Both the position numbers and the translations under genes were made by a program. The notes under the pieces are model-generated. The model was given only the letters and a program-made list of their open reading frames with translations. It had not been told where the DNA came from and made no database searches. From Agrococcus sp. KRD186 (GTDB lineage Bacteria; Actinomycetota; Actinomycetes; Actinomycetales; Microbacteriaceae), in the NCBI RefSeq assembly GCF_017168255.1, contig NZ_JABFAP010000001.1, forward strand, positions 66,881 to 130,880: a stretch of 64,000 nt of DNA, in the 5' to 3' direction. This document shows positions 41,510 through 54,036 of this stretch, piece after piece; within the stretch, counting starts at the first letter, position 1; every line of letters begins with the position of its first letter.

Positions 41510-43054
41510 TCTGGCTTCAGGTCGACGCTTGTGAGCGCTGCGGTCGTGGAGCGGGCGGGTTCGCCGATGTGAGGGCGCGGTCGGCCTGCCAGCCTGTGCT
41601 GGCCTTTCCACGAGAGTCTCCGGTCGCGCCCGTCAGGGCTGGGTGGTCAGATGGTGGCGAGGCTCGGCGGTCCGGTCGCGGCGGCCCAGAGTCTGGCCCA
41701 GGCGTGTCGCCAGGGCCAGTTCGTGGGCAGGTGCATGATCGTCCGTCGCGCACGCGAGGCGAGTCGTGCCGGCACGGCGATCGTGGTGGCCAGGACGGTC
41801 GCCATCCGCGCGGCGGGGGTGCCAGCGGCGATCGCCGCCGCGCGGGAGACGTTGAAGGCCATGATCGCGAACCCCAGCCAGGCGGCGTTGGCGTGGAAGC
41901 GGCCCGATGGCAGGTGCGCCAGCGGCCCGTTCTTCAGCTCCGCGATCACCTGCTCGACGATCGCGTGCCGACGGTGGGTGGCGTCGGCCTCGACCGCGGA
42001 GAGGGTGCTGTTGGTGATGAACGCGTGATACCGGTAGGTGTCGAACAGCGGCTCCTGGCCGGTCTTGCCGCCGGTGTTCAGCCGCTTCACCCGCCGCACG
42101 ACCAGCCGGCAGCTGATGTGCTCGCTCTTGCGGCGGGAGACGAACGCGGTGAACGTGGTCTCGGCGACCTCGGCGTCGCTGATCAGCTCGCCCGTGTCGG
42201 GGTCGGCGACCGCGTGCGGATACTCGATCGGCGTCCAGGCGTCCCAGGCGATCGCGTCGATCGCGGTCGTCACCGTCGGCCACTTGGGGATCGTGAACGA
42301 ATACCAGGCACCCGCCCGGACGGCCGCTTGCACGTGGTCGTGGCTGCAGAACGCGCTGTCGCCGCGCACCAGCGCCCGCCTGCCAGGCGCGACCCGCGCG
42401 ACCGTCGCCAGCGCCCGCGCCGCGAACCAGTGCGCGCCCGACCCGGAGCGGGCGTTGCCGCGCCGCAGCGAGAACTCGCCGATCACCAGCGCTGTCGTGG
42501 GCGTGCTGATCGTCGCCAGCAGCGCGTTCAGGCCGCGGACCCCGGAATAGCCGAACGCCGCGGCCTGCTTGGCCTAGCCGTGGACCTCGCCGATCGTGTC
42601 GTCCAGATCGACCAGCACCAGCGACCCGTCGTCGCCGCCGACCAGGCCGGGGACCGTGTCGGCCAGCCCGTGCAGCAGCCGCCGGTTCACCGCGCCCAAC
42701 TGCAGCACGTGCCCGTGCGTGAACGAGCGCAGGAACGTGCCCATCGTCGACGGGGCACGCACCTCGCCGATCACCCGTGCCGTCGAGCCCGCCCGCAGCA
42801 CGTCCAGATCATCGATGCTGTCCGCGCCCGCCAGCATCCCAGCGACCACCGTGCGCGCCTTCACATCCCGCGACGCCGACGGCACGCTCGAGTGCTCCCT
42901 CACCAGCTCCGACAGGCCCGCGCGCTCGGCCAGCGCCAGCACCGGCACCAGGCCGGTATGCGACACGAGGTTGTCTTCATCGAACACGGGCTGGATTCCA
43001 TGGAATGATTGCACCTACGAGGTGTCCTTCCGGCGCGGCGTGAATCTGGCTTCA
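41510..43054 (-). mobile_element. IS1380-family insertion sequence, boundaries uncertain
   Basis: About 1.5 kb around the transposase pseudogene. TCTGGCTTCA occurs as a direct repeat at 41510-41519 and 43045-43054 and may mark the edges, but I could not define terminal inverted repeats by eye. The size fits the IS1380 family. Confidence 0.55.
41647..43014 (-). pseudogene. IS1380-family transposase with in-frame stop
   Basis: A 455-codon DDE transposase gene interrupted by one TAG at 42574-42576. The N-terminal part (43014-42577) opens MQSFHGIQPVFDEDNLVSHT and ends LVLVDLDDTIGEVHG with the first catalytic Asp. After the stop, the same frame continues AKQAAAFGYSGVRGLNALLA, ALVRGDSAFCSHDHV with the second Asp, and IVEQVIAELKNGPLAHLPSG with the Glu. 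Family members usually have Tyr or another residue at the stop position. No other damage is seen, so inactivation looks recent, unless the stop is suppressed. Confidence 0.88.
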
Positions 43055-43180
43055 ACACCCCCATTCTCCCCGGTCAGAAGGACATTTCGCTGCTCCCACA
43101 CCCACGCGAAAGCGGACCCGCTCGGTGGATCAGGGCTGAGCTCGTCCCGGACCCGAGACGGGTCCCGGCGCTGGCGTCGC

Positions 43181-43206
43181 GGCGGAGGCCCGAAAGGGCC
43201 TCCGCC
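43181..43206. terminator. Hairpin with GAAA tetraloop
   Basis: A perfect 11-bp stem GGCGGAGGCCC / GGGCCTCCGCC closed by GAAA, 16 bases past the stop of the minus-strand lipoprotein gene at 43222. GGACCCG-AGA-CGGGTCC (43149-43165) forms a second small hairpin next to it. Confidence 0.75.
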
Positions 43207-43221
43207 CCCAGCTCCAGCGCG

Positions 43222-43932
43222 TTACCCGGCGGGCAGCGTCAGCGTGAAGTGGAGCGCCAGCCCCTCGATCGCGACCTCCAGGTCGGCCTCGGCGTCGATG
43301 CCCTCGGGCACCTCCACCGTGTAGGTGCGCGCCGAGCCGAACGCGGCGCACTCGCCGGCCACGAACTCGAGCGAGAGCCGCGATGCCGACTCGACGACCG
43401 GCTGAGCCGCCGACGGCCAGCAGTCGGAGCTGGCGGGCAGCGAGATCGCGAGCGTGCCGGGCGCATCGATCCAGGTCGCCACGGCGCCCAGCCGCAGCAC
43501 GTCGTCGACCGAGGCGCCGCTGCCGACGGGCAGGCCGGGCTCGCCGGCATCGAGCGCCCCCGCGATGCTCAGCGTGCCGGAGCGCAGCGCGCCCTCCGCG
43601 CCCTCGGCGGTCTCGCTCGCGCCCGGCCCGCTCGAACCCGCTTCGCTCGCTCCAGCCTCGCTCGCGCCGGTCTCAGTCGCACCCGGCTCGCTCGCGCCAG
43701 TCTCAGTCGCGCCCGCCTCGCTCGCGCCGGTCTCAGTCGCACCCGGCTCGCTCGCACCCGGCTCGCTCGCCAGCGACTCGGCCTGCGCCTGCGCCTGCTC
43801 GGCCGACTCGGCGGCGCCCGCCGCGGGCTGCGTGCCCGCGGCCGGGGCATCGGCCGCCAACTGCGCCGAGCCGCAGGCGGCCACCGTCAGCACGGTCGCC
43901 AGCGCTGCCGCGATCGCGAGCACTTTGGGCAT
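43222..43932 (-). CDS. Lipoprotein with repeat linker and two-Cys domain
   Basis: A 236-residue lipoprotein: signal peptide PKVLAIAAALATVLTVAAC (Cys 20). A linker made of GASEPGATET-type units (about residues 57-105) follows, then a C-terminal domain. That domain (VATWIDAPGTLAISLPASSD, then CWPS... and LSLEFVAGECAAFGSARTY) has the same order of Trp, Leu-rich strand, Cys, Phe strand and second Cys as the lipoproteins at 45088 and 45802. The function is unknown. It lies between the IS1380-type element and tatD, read opposite to tatD. Confidence 0.8.
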   Translation of the reverse strand: MPKVLAIAAALATVLTVAACGSAQLAADAPAAGTQPAAGAAESAEQAQAQAESLASEPGASEPGATETGASEAGATETGASEPGATETGASEAGASEAGSSGPGASETAEGAEGALRSGTLSIAGALDAGEPGLPVGSGASVDDVLRLGAVATWIDAPGTLAISLPASSDCWPSAAQPVVESASRLSLEFVAGECAAFGSARTYTVEVPEGIDAEADLEVAIEGLALHFTLTLPAG

Positions 43933-44046
43933 GCCGAACCGACCTCCTGCGGGTTTGCTGTATCGGCAATCGTCGCACCGGATCCATGGGGCAACCTGGA
44001 TGGTTGCTCAGGTTTTCCTTTGGCCCGGCGCTCCTAGGCTGGAGGC

Positions 44047-45021
44047 ATGCCAGCGAGCCACGACGCGTCCTCGTCCACCCCAGCATCCGAGACCGAGCCC
44101 GGCACCGCATCCGCCCGTGTGCCCGACACGCCCAGCGAGACGGTGCTGCCGGGCGGCGAGTACATCCGCGAGCGGTACGACGACGGCAAGCGCGACATGA
44201 CGCGGCCGCCCATCCCCGAGCCGCTCGGCGTGCCGATCTACGACAACCACACCCACCTCGAGATCAAGGACGGCGAGCATTTCACGTACGCGGATGCGCT
44301 GCGTGCGGCCGAGCAGGCGGGCGTCGCCGGGGTGATCCAGGTCGGCGGCGACGTGGAGTCGTCGCAGTGGTCGGCGGCGCTCGCCGCCCAGGATGCACGG
44401 GTGCTCGCCGCGGTCGCGATCCACCCGAACGAGGCGCCCGGCTACGCGAGCGCCGACACGCTCTTCGACGCGCTCGCGACCATCGACGAGCTGGCCGCGC
44501 AGCCGCGCGTGCGCGCCGTAGGGGAGACGGGGCTCGACTTCTTCCGCACCGGCGATGACGGCCGGCGCGCGCAGTTCGAGTCGTTCGAGGGCCACATCGA
44601 CATCGCCAAGCGGCACGGCATCGCGCTGCAGATCCACGACCGCGACGCGCACGACGAGGTGGTCGAGACGCTGCTGCGGGTCGGTGCGCCCGAGACGACC
44701 GTCTTCCACTGCTTCTCGGGCGACGAGCACCTGGCGCGCGTCGCCGCCGAGCACGGCTGGTACCTCTCGTTCGCAGGCACCGTCACTTTCTCGAACGCGA
44801 AGAACCTGCACGCGGCCCTGCAGGTGGCCGACCGCAGCCGCATCCTGGTCGAGACGGACGCGCCGTTCCTGACGCCCGCGCCCTTCCGTGGCCGGCCCAA
44901 CAGCCCCTACCTGACGCCGCTCACGGTGCGCTTCATGGCGGAGCGGCTGGGCGTCGACGCCGACCAGCTGGCGGCCGAGACGGCCGAGAACACGCTGCGC
45001 GCCTATGGCAGCTGGGACTGA
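44047..45021 (+). CDS. tatD: TatD-family metal-dependent hydrolase
   Basis: A 324-residue TIM-barrel hydrolase of the TatD nuclease family. Metal-binding residues are visible: His-x-His in YDNHTHLEIKDG, Glu in AVGETGLDFFR, His in ALQIHDRD and VFHCFSGD, and Asp in LVETDAPFLTPAP. The first 65 residues are an extra N-terminal extension without fold, as in many actinobacterial copies. TatD proteins act as 3'-5' DNases/RNases in repair or RNA turnover. In actinobacteria it sits between metG and rsmA, as here. Confidence 0.92.
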   Translation: MPASHDASSSTPASETEPGTASARVPDTPSETVLPGGEYIRERYDDGKRDMTRPPIPEPLGVPIYDNHTHLEIKDGEHFTYADALRAAEQAGVAGVIQVGGDVESSQWSAALAAQDARVLAAVAIHPNEAPGYASADTLFDALATIDELAAQPRVRAVGETGLDFFRTGDDGRRAQFESFEGHIDIAKRHGIALQIHDRDAHDEVVETLLRVGAPETTVFHCFSGDEHLARVAAEHGWYLSFAGTVTFSNAKNLHAALQVADRSRILVETDAPFLTPAPFRGRPNSPYLTPLTVRFMAERLGVDADQLAAETAENTLRAYGSWD

Positions 45022-45034
45022 CGCAGCCGTCGGA

Positions 45035-45096
45035 GCTCAGTTCGTGCCGCAGCTCAGTTCGTGCCGCCGCTCAGTTCGTGCCGCCGCTCAGTTCGT
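45035..45096. repeat. 17-bp tandem repeat overlapping a gene end
   Basis: GCTCAGTTCGTGCCGCC-type units lie at 45035-45051, 45052-45068 and 45069-45085, with a partial unit at 45086-45096. The partial unit contains the stop and last codons of the minus-strand lipoprotein (45088-45642), so the gene's 3' end appears to have been amplified. Confidence 0.8.
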
Positions 45097-45642
45097 CTCG
45101 GAGAGCGGCTGGATCTCGACGGTGAAGTCCTGCCCGTCCTGCGTCCAGTCGTCCACGTGCGCCTCGGTGATCGAGTCGTCGGCGCCCATCACGGGGAAGG
45201 CCCAGCCGAACACGCGCAGGTCAGCGGTGCAGGCCATCATCGGGTCGCTCTCCTCCCACTCGAATTCGATCTCGAGCATGCCGTCGTCGACCTCGATGGC
45301 CTCGCCGGCGGGCTGGCAGTTGGTGCTGCCGCTGCCGGCGCCGAGCACGTGGACGAGGGTGCGCTCCGCGTCGGCCCAGACCACGAGCGGTTCGTCGCCG
45401 GGGACGTCGTCGATGCTGTAGGCGGCCAGGTCGTCGTCCTCGAGGCGGTACGGCGCCTCCGGCACCTCCTCGGTCGGGGACGGCTCCGTGGTCTCGGCGG
45501 GCTCCGGGGTGGCGGTCTCGGTCACCGTCGGCGCGGGCGTCTGCGACTCCGGCGCCGGCGCGGTCTCCGCCGGGTCGCCTGCCGACGCGCAGCCGGCGAG
45601 GGCGACGATGCCGATGATCGCTATGGGCAGGATCCTTCGCAT
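45088..45642 (-). CDS. Lipoprotein with two-Cys domain
   Basis: A 184-residue lipoprotein: RRILPIAIIGIVALAGC (lipobox LAGC), a Pro/Thr/Glu linker, then a domain DEPLVVWADAERTLVHVLGA, GSGSTNCQPAG..., LEIEFEW..., ACTADLRVFGWAF. This matches the two tandem domains of the next lipoprotein (45802) and the domain at 43222. The two cysteines probably pair outside the cell. AAGGAG is nine bases before the ATG at 45642; the frame is open further upstream without signal features. The function is unknown. Confidence 0.83.
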   Translation of the reverse strand: MRRILPIAIIGIVALAGCASAGDPAETAPAPESQTPAPTVTETATPEPAETTEPSPTEEVPEAPYRLEDDDLAAYSIDDVPGDEPLVVWADAERTLVHVLGAGSGSTNCQPAGEAIEVDDGMLEIEFEWEESDPMMACTADLRVFGWAFPVMGADDSITEAHVDDWTQDGQDFTVEIQPLSETN

Positions 45643-45801
45643 GACGTGCAGCTCCTTCGGTCGCGGCCGGCGATGCTCACAGGGGGTTCCGCGTGCCCCC
45701 ACCGTGTCGCACACGGCTGGATGCGTCCTGGACGACGACCGGGCCGCATCCGCCCCTGGTCGTGGCCGGTTGCGGCCGCCGCGGGGCCGAGCCAGACGGG
45801 G

Positions 45802-46752
45802 TCAGGGCAGCTCGAGCACCTCGTCGGGCTCGAGCGTGAGGTCGACGAAGGGGCCGGCGTCGCTGGCGCCGGTGACGCGCACCTGCACCGGCAGCGTCGC
45901 CGAGACGGCCTCCGGCAGGGTGATGCGCCAGCCGTAGAAGACGAGGTCGTCGGTGCAGGTCGTGCCCGCCGCCGGCTCGAAGGCGACCTCGATCGTGCCG
46001 GGGCCGGTCGAGACCGCGTCGACCGGCTGCGGCACGCACGCCGCGGTGCCGGAGCCGGTGAGCACGACAGCGAGCGAGCTGCCGCGATCGATCCAGTGCA
46101 CCTGCACCTCTTCCGCAGCACCCATGACCGTGGCCGCGTCGGGCAGCTGCGCCGCGGGGATCGGCTCGGGCGCGGGGGTCTCGCCCGCGTCGGGGATCTC
46201 GCTCGGCTGCGGGTCGGCGGTGGCGCCGGCGTCGAGCAGGTCGTCGGGGCCGAGCTCGACCTCGATGGTCTCCTCCGCGCCGGAGGTGTTGACGAGCTCC
46301 ACCGGCACGGTGGCCGAGGGGTCGATCGGCTCGGGCAGCACGAGCTCCCAGCCGTGCAGTCGGAAGTCCATCGTGCACATCGCCTCGGGGTTCGGCGGGT
46401 CGAAGCGCACCGTGACGGTCGGCCCGCTCGGGTCGAGCCCGGCGCCCTGCGGCTGCGGGATGCACTCGCCGCCGGCGCCCGATCCGCCCACGATGATCGC
46501 GAGCGACTCGCCAGGCGTCGCCCAGCGCACCGCGATCGCCGACTCCTCGCTGCCATCGAAGATGTCGAGGCCGGGCAGTCGCGCGTCGTCGAGCGGCACG
46601 GGCTCGGCGCCCGGCGTCACGCCCGGCGTCGTCGTCGCACCGGGATCGGAGCCGCCGCTCGTGCAGCCGGCCACCAGCGCGGCAGCACCCGCGAGCGCGA
46701 CGACCGCGAGCATCCGTGACCGCCTCGTCGTGCGGGCGATGGTGCTGGGCAT
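45802..46752 (-). CDS. Lipoprotein with duplicated two-Cys domain
   Basis: A 316-residue lipoprotein. RRSRMLAVVALAGAAALVAG leads to the lipobox Cys (residue 30). Two homologous domains follow: residues of about 65-165 (VRWATPGESLAIIVGGSGAG, CIPQPQ, VTVRFD, CTMDFRLHGWELVLPE) and about 210-316 (VHWIDRGSSLAVVLTGSGTA, CVPQPV, IEVAFE, CTDDLVFYGWRITLPE). They are joined by a Pro/Glu linker. Each has the same Trp/Cys/Phe/Cys pattern. Internal duplication is evident. It is divergent from rsmA and probably acts at the cell surface; no enzyme motif is seen. Confidence 0.83.
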   Translation of the reverse strand: MPSTIARTTRRSRMLAVVALAGAAALVAGCTSGGSDPGATTTPGVTPGAEPVPLDDARLPGLDIFDGSEESAIAVRWATPGESLAIIVGGSGAGGECIPQPQGAGLDPSGPTVTVRFDPPNPEAMCTMDFRLHGWELVLPEPIDPSATVPVELVNTSGAEETIEVELGPDDLLDAGATADPQPSEIPDAGETPAPEPIPAAQLPDAATVMGAAEEVQVHWIDRGSSLAVVLTGSGTAACVPQPVDAVSTGPGTIEVAFEPAAGTTCTDDLVFYGWRITLPEAVSATLPVQVRVTGASDAGPFVDLTLEPDEVLELP

Positions 46753-46857
46753 GCGATCCTCCTTCGGAGCGCCACCGGCGCCCTCGCCGGTCGCGCCGCC
46801 ATCGTCGCAGGTGCCGCTGTGGGGCGCCTGCCGGTGCGCTCAGCATAGGCTCGACGC

Positions 46858-47832
46858 GTGAGCGAGAGCATCGAAGACGCAGCGGCGGCGGGCGACGCGG
46901 CCGAGCGGCCGGCGGGGGGTCGATCGAGCGCTGCGACGCTGCTGGGCGGCACCGAGATCCGCGCGCTCGCGGCCGAGCTCGACCTGACGCCCACGAAGCG
47001 CTGGGGGCAGAACTTCGTCGTCGACGCGAACACCGTGCGGCGCATCGTCAGGACGGCGGATGTGTCCGGGCTCGACGTCGTCGAGGTCGGCCCGGGGCTG
47101 GGGTCGCTCACGCTCGGCCTGACCGAGGTGGGCGCCAGGGTGGCCGCGGTCGAGATCGACCAGAGGCTGGCGGAGCTGCTGCCGCGCACCGTCGCGCGCA
47201 AGCAGCCGGAAGCCCGGCTCGAGGTGGTGCACCACGACGCGCTCACCATCGAGCAGCTGCCGTTCGCGCCGCAGGCGGTGGTGGCGAACCTGCCCTACAA
47301 CGTGTCGGTGCCGGTGCTCATCCATCTGATGGAGCGCTTCGACTCGATCGAGCGGGTGTTGGTGATGGTGCAGGCCGAGGTGGGGCATCGGCTGGCCGCG
47401 CAGCCGGGCTCGAAGACCTACGGCTCGCCGTCGGCGAAGGTCGCCTGGTGGGGGCCGTGGTCGCTCGAGGGCGACGTGTCGCGGCAGATCTTCTGGCCGG
47501 TGCCGAACGTCGACAGCGTGCTGGTGGGCTTCCGGCGCGGGCCGTCCATGGGCTCGGAGGCGCTGCGGAAGCGCACCTTCCGCGTGATCGACGGCGCCTT
47601 CGGGCAGCGGCGCAAGATGCTGCGGCAGGCGCTCTCTGGCCTCTACGGCTCGTCGGCCGCCGCCACCGAGGTGCTCGAGCGCGCCGGCGTCGACCCGACG
47701 CTGCGCGGCGAGGCGCTGTCGCTGCCCGACTTCATCCGCATCGCGGAGGCTGGGGAGGCGAGCGCGGCCGAGCGGCCCGGGGGCGAGGCGACGGATGTCG
47801 CGGGTTCACGTCCCGCTACTCAGGAGGACTGA
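46858..47832 (+). CDS. rsmA: 16S rRNA dimethyladenosine transferase
   Basis: A 324-residue KsgA-type enzyme that dimethylates A1518 and A1519 in 16S rRNA. The SAM-binding segment is LDVVEVGPGLGSLTLGLTEV, preceded by TKRWGQNFVVDANTVRRIV; the catalytic NLPY is in VVANLPYNVSVPVLIHLMER; and QAEVGHRLAAQPGSKTYGSP follows. It has a 35-residue non-conserved N-terminal lead and an acidic tail. The start is GTG 46858. Its stop overlaps the DUF4287 gene start by three bases, and AGGAGG lies just before. ispE lies further downstream, as in other actinobacteria. Confidence 0.95.
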   Translation: MSESIEDAAAAGDAAERPAGGRSSAATLLGGTEIRALAAELDLTPTKRWGQNFVVDANTVRRIVRTADVSGLDVVEVGPGLGSLTLGLTEVGARVAAVEIDQRLAELLPRTVARKQPEARLEVVHHDALTIEQLPFAPQAVVANLPYNVSVPVLIHLMERFDSIERVLVMVQAEVGHRLAAQPGSKTYGSPSAKVAWWGPWSLEGDVSRQIFWPVPNVDSVLVGFRRGPSMGSEALRKRTFRVIDGAFGQRRKMLRQALSGLYGSSAAATEVLERAGVDPTLRGEALSLPDFIRIAEAGEASAAERPGGEATDVAGSRPATQED

Positions 47833-48365
47833 TGGTCGAGCGCATGGACAGGACCATGGGCGCCGAGGCGCTGCGGGCCGCGACCGGCCGCACGCACGCC
47901 GAGTGGCGCGAGGTGCTCGAGGCGGCCGGCGCGCTCGAGTGGAGCCACAAGCAGACCGCCCAGTGGCTCGTGCGCGAGCAGGGCGTCGACGGCTGGTGGG
48001 CGCAGGGCATCACGGTCGACTTCGAGCAGGATCGCAAGGGGCGCCTGCCCGGCCAGCAGGCCGACGGCACCTTCGCGGTCTCGAAGACCCGCACGATCGC
48101 GGGCGAGCGGCTCGAGGCGCTCGCGGCCGTGCGCGCCGCGGTGGAGGCGCGGCACGGGGCGGCGCACGGCGAGAACCTCGCGGCGTCGCAGCCGGTCGTG
48201 CGCTGGCGGCTGGCCGACGGGCGCCGGCTGGCGGCAGCGGCGCAGCAGCCGAACAGGTCGGGCACGCCCGTCACCCTGACGATCGAGAAGCTGCCCGACA
48301 CCGCCGCGATGGACGCGGCGAAGGCCGAGATCGCGGCGCTCTTCGCCGCCACCGCCCCCGGCTGA
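47832..48365 (+). CDS. DUF4287-like protein
   Basis: A 177-residue protein translationally coupled to rsmA (TGATG). The N-terminal half (TGRTHAEWREVLEAAGALEW, SHKQTAQWLVREQGVDGWWA) resembles the DUF4287 helical domain. The C-terminal half (VRWRLADGRRLAAAAQQPNR, TPVTLTIEKLPD then MDAAKAEIAALF) has the strand-helix pattern of SRPBCC-like domains in the same families. The function is not known. The upstream open frame inside rsmA is a shadow. Confidence 0.78.
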   Translation: MVERMDRTMGAEALRAATGRTHAEWREVLEAAGALEWSHKQTAQWLVREQGVDGWWAQGITVDFEQDRKGRLPGQQADGTFAVSKTRTIAGERLEALAAVRAAVEARHGAAHGENLAASQPVVRWRLADGRRLAAAAQQPNRSGTPVTLTIEKLPDTAAMDAAKAEIAALFAATAPG

Positions 48366-48471
48366 GTCGGCGCTCCACGGCCTCGCGCGTCGAGCTCGGC
48401 GACCAGCGGGGCGGGCGCCCCGGCTCGGCGACCGTGCAGGAACGGCTGCCGACGGCCACTAGGTTTGAGGC

Positions 48472-49410
48472 GTGGGCCAGGGAATTCGAACGCAGCGCAG
48501 CGCGGTGCGGGCGAAAGCGCCCGGCAAGATCAACGTGCACCTCGGCGTGGGCGCGCTGCAGGACGACGGCTACCACGACGTCGCCACCGCGTACCAGGCG
48601 GTCAGCCTGTACGAGTTCGTCGAGGCGACCGAGGCGCCCGACTTCTCGGTGCGCTTCTCGGGGCCGATCCCGCACGAGCACCTCTCGACCGGGGCCGACA
48701 ACCTGGCGATCCGCGCGGCGATGGCGCTCGCGCGCCGCGGCCGGGTCACCAGCGGGGTGGCCCTCTCGATCGAGAAGCACGTGCCGATCGCCGGCGGCAT
48801 GGGCGGCGGCTCGGCCGATGCGGCCGCGACGCTCGTCGCCTGCAACGAGCTGTGGGGGCTGCAGCTGGGTCGCGACGCGCTGCACGAGATCGGCCGCGAG
48901 CTCGGCGCCGACGTGCCCTTCGCGCTCGCCGGCGGCACCGCGATCGGCACCGGCCGCGGCGACCAGCTCTCGCCAGCGCTCGCGAAGGGGCAGTTCCACT
49001 GGGTGCTCGCGTACGCCGACGCGGGGCTCTCGACCCCCGACGTCTACCGGGCGCTCGACGAGCACCGGGCGCTGCACGCGGCCGACATCGCCCCCGCGCA
49101 CGACGTGCCGACGGTGGATGCGCGGGTGCTGCAGGCGCTCCGCGCCGGCGATGCGGGCATGCTGGCCGAGTCGCTGCAGAACGATCTGCAGGCGCCGGCG
49201 CTGCGCCTCAAGCCGCGCCTCGCCGGCACGCTCGAGCTGGGGGAGCGCTCGGGTGCGCTGGCCGGCGTGGTCTCCGGCTCGGGGCCGACGGTCGCGTTCC
49301 TGTGCGGCGATCTCGAGTCGGCCATCGAGCTGCAGATCAGCCTCTCGGCCGCGCAGCTCATGGCCGTCAAGGTGACCGGCCCCGTGCCCGGCGCCCGCCT
49401 GATCGACTGA
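48472..49410 (+). CDS. ispE: 4-diphosphocytidyl-2-C-methylerythritol kinase
   Basis: A 312-residue GHMP kinase of the non-mevalonate isoprenoid pathway. It phosphorylates CDP-ME at the 2-hydroxyl with ATP. It shows [20 protein letters not shown], the Gly-rich ATP loop [40 protein letters not shown], and the C-terminal [13 protein letters not shown]. The start is GTG 48472. The position downstream of rsmA is conserved across actinobacteria. An inverted-repeat element follows its stop by one base. Confidence 0.95.
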   Translation: MGQGIRTQRSAVRAKAPGKINVHLGVGALQDDGYHDVATAYQAVSLYEFVEATEAPDFSVRFSGPIPHEHLSTGADNLAIRAAMALARRGRVTSGVALSIEKHVPIAGGMGGGSADAAATLVACNELWGLQLGRDALHEIGRELGADVPFALAGGTAIGTGRGDQLSPALAKGQFHWVLAYADAGLSTPDVYRALDEHRALHAADIAPAHDVPTVDARVLQALRAGDAGMLAESLQNDLQAPALRLKPRLAGTLELGERSGALAGVVSGSGPTVAFLCGDLESAIELQISLSAAQLMAVKVTGPVPGARLID

Positions 49411-49411
49411 A

Positions 49412-49482
49412 GAATCTCAACGTGTCAGGTGTGCACTCGACGCACACGGTGCGCCGAACCACCACCTGACACGTTGAGATTC
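49412..49482. repeat. Inverted repeat element, copy 2 (20-bp perfect arms)
   Basis: GAATCTCAACGTGTCAGGTG at 49412-49431 and its exact complement at 49463-49482 enclose a 31-base loop unrelated to that of the copy at 14579-14645. It lies between the ispE stop and the ABC-F start, and could terminate transcription in both directions. Confidence 0.85.
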
Positions 49483-49508
49483 CGCGCGTGCGGGATGATG
49501 GAGGCCAT

Positions 49509-51368
<1,860 letters not shown>

Positions 51369-51494
51369 GCGCGGCCGCGCGCGGCACGTCGGCGGCTGCG
51401 CAGCGGCGACTCCGTTAGATTGAGAGAAGCCGCGCCGCCGCGGCACCCGCGCAGAGCCGACCGGGCAGAGCGGAGCAGCACGAAGGGAGCGCCC

Positions 51495-52181
<687 letters not shown>

Positions 52182-52188
52182 GCCGCCC

Positions 52189-54032
<1,844 letters not shown>

Positions 54033-54036
<4 letters not shown>

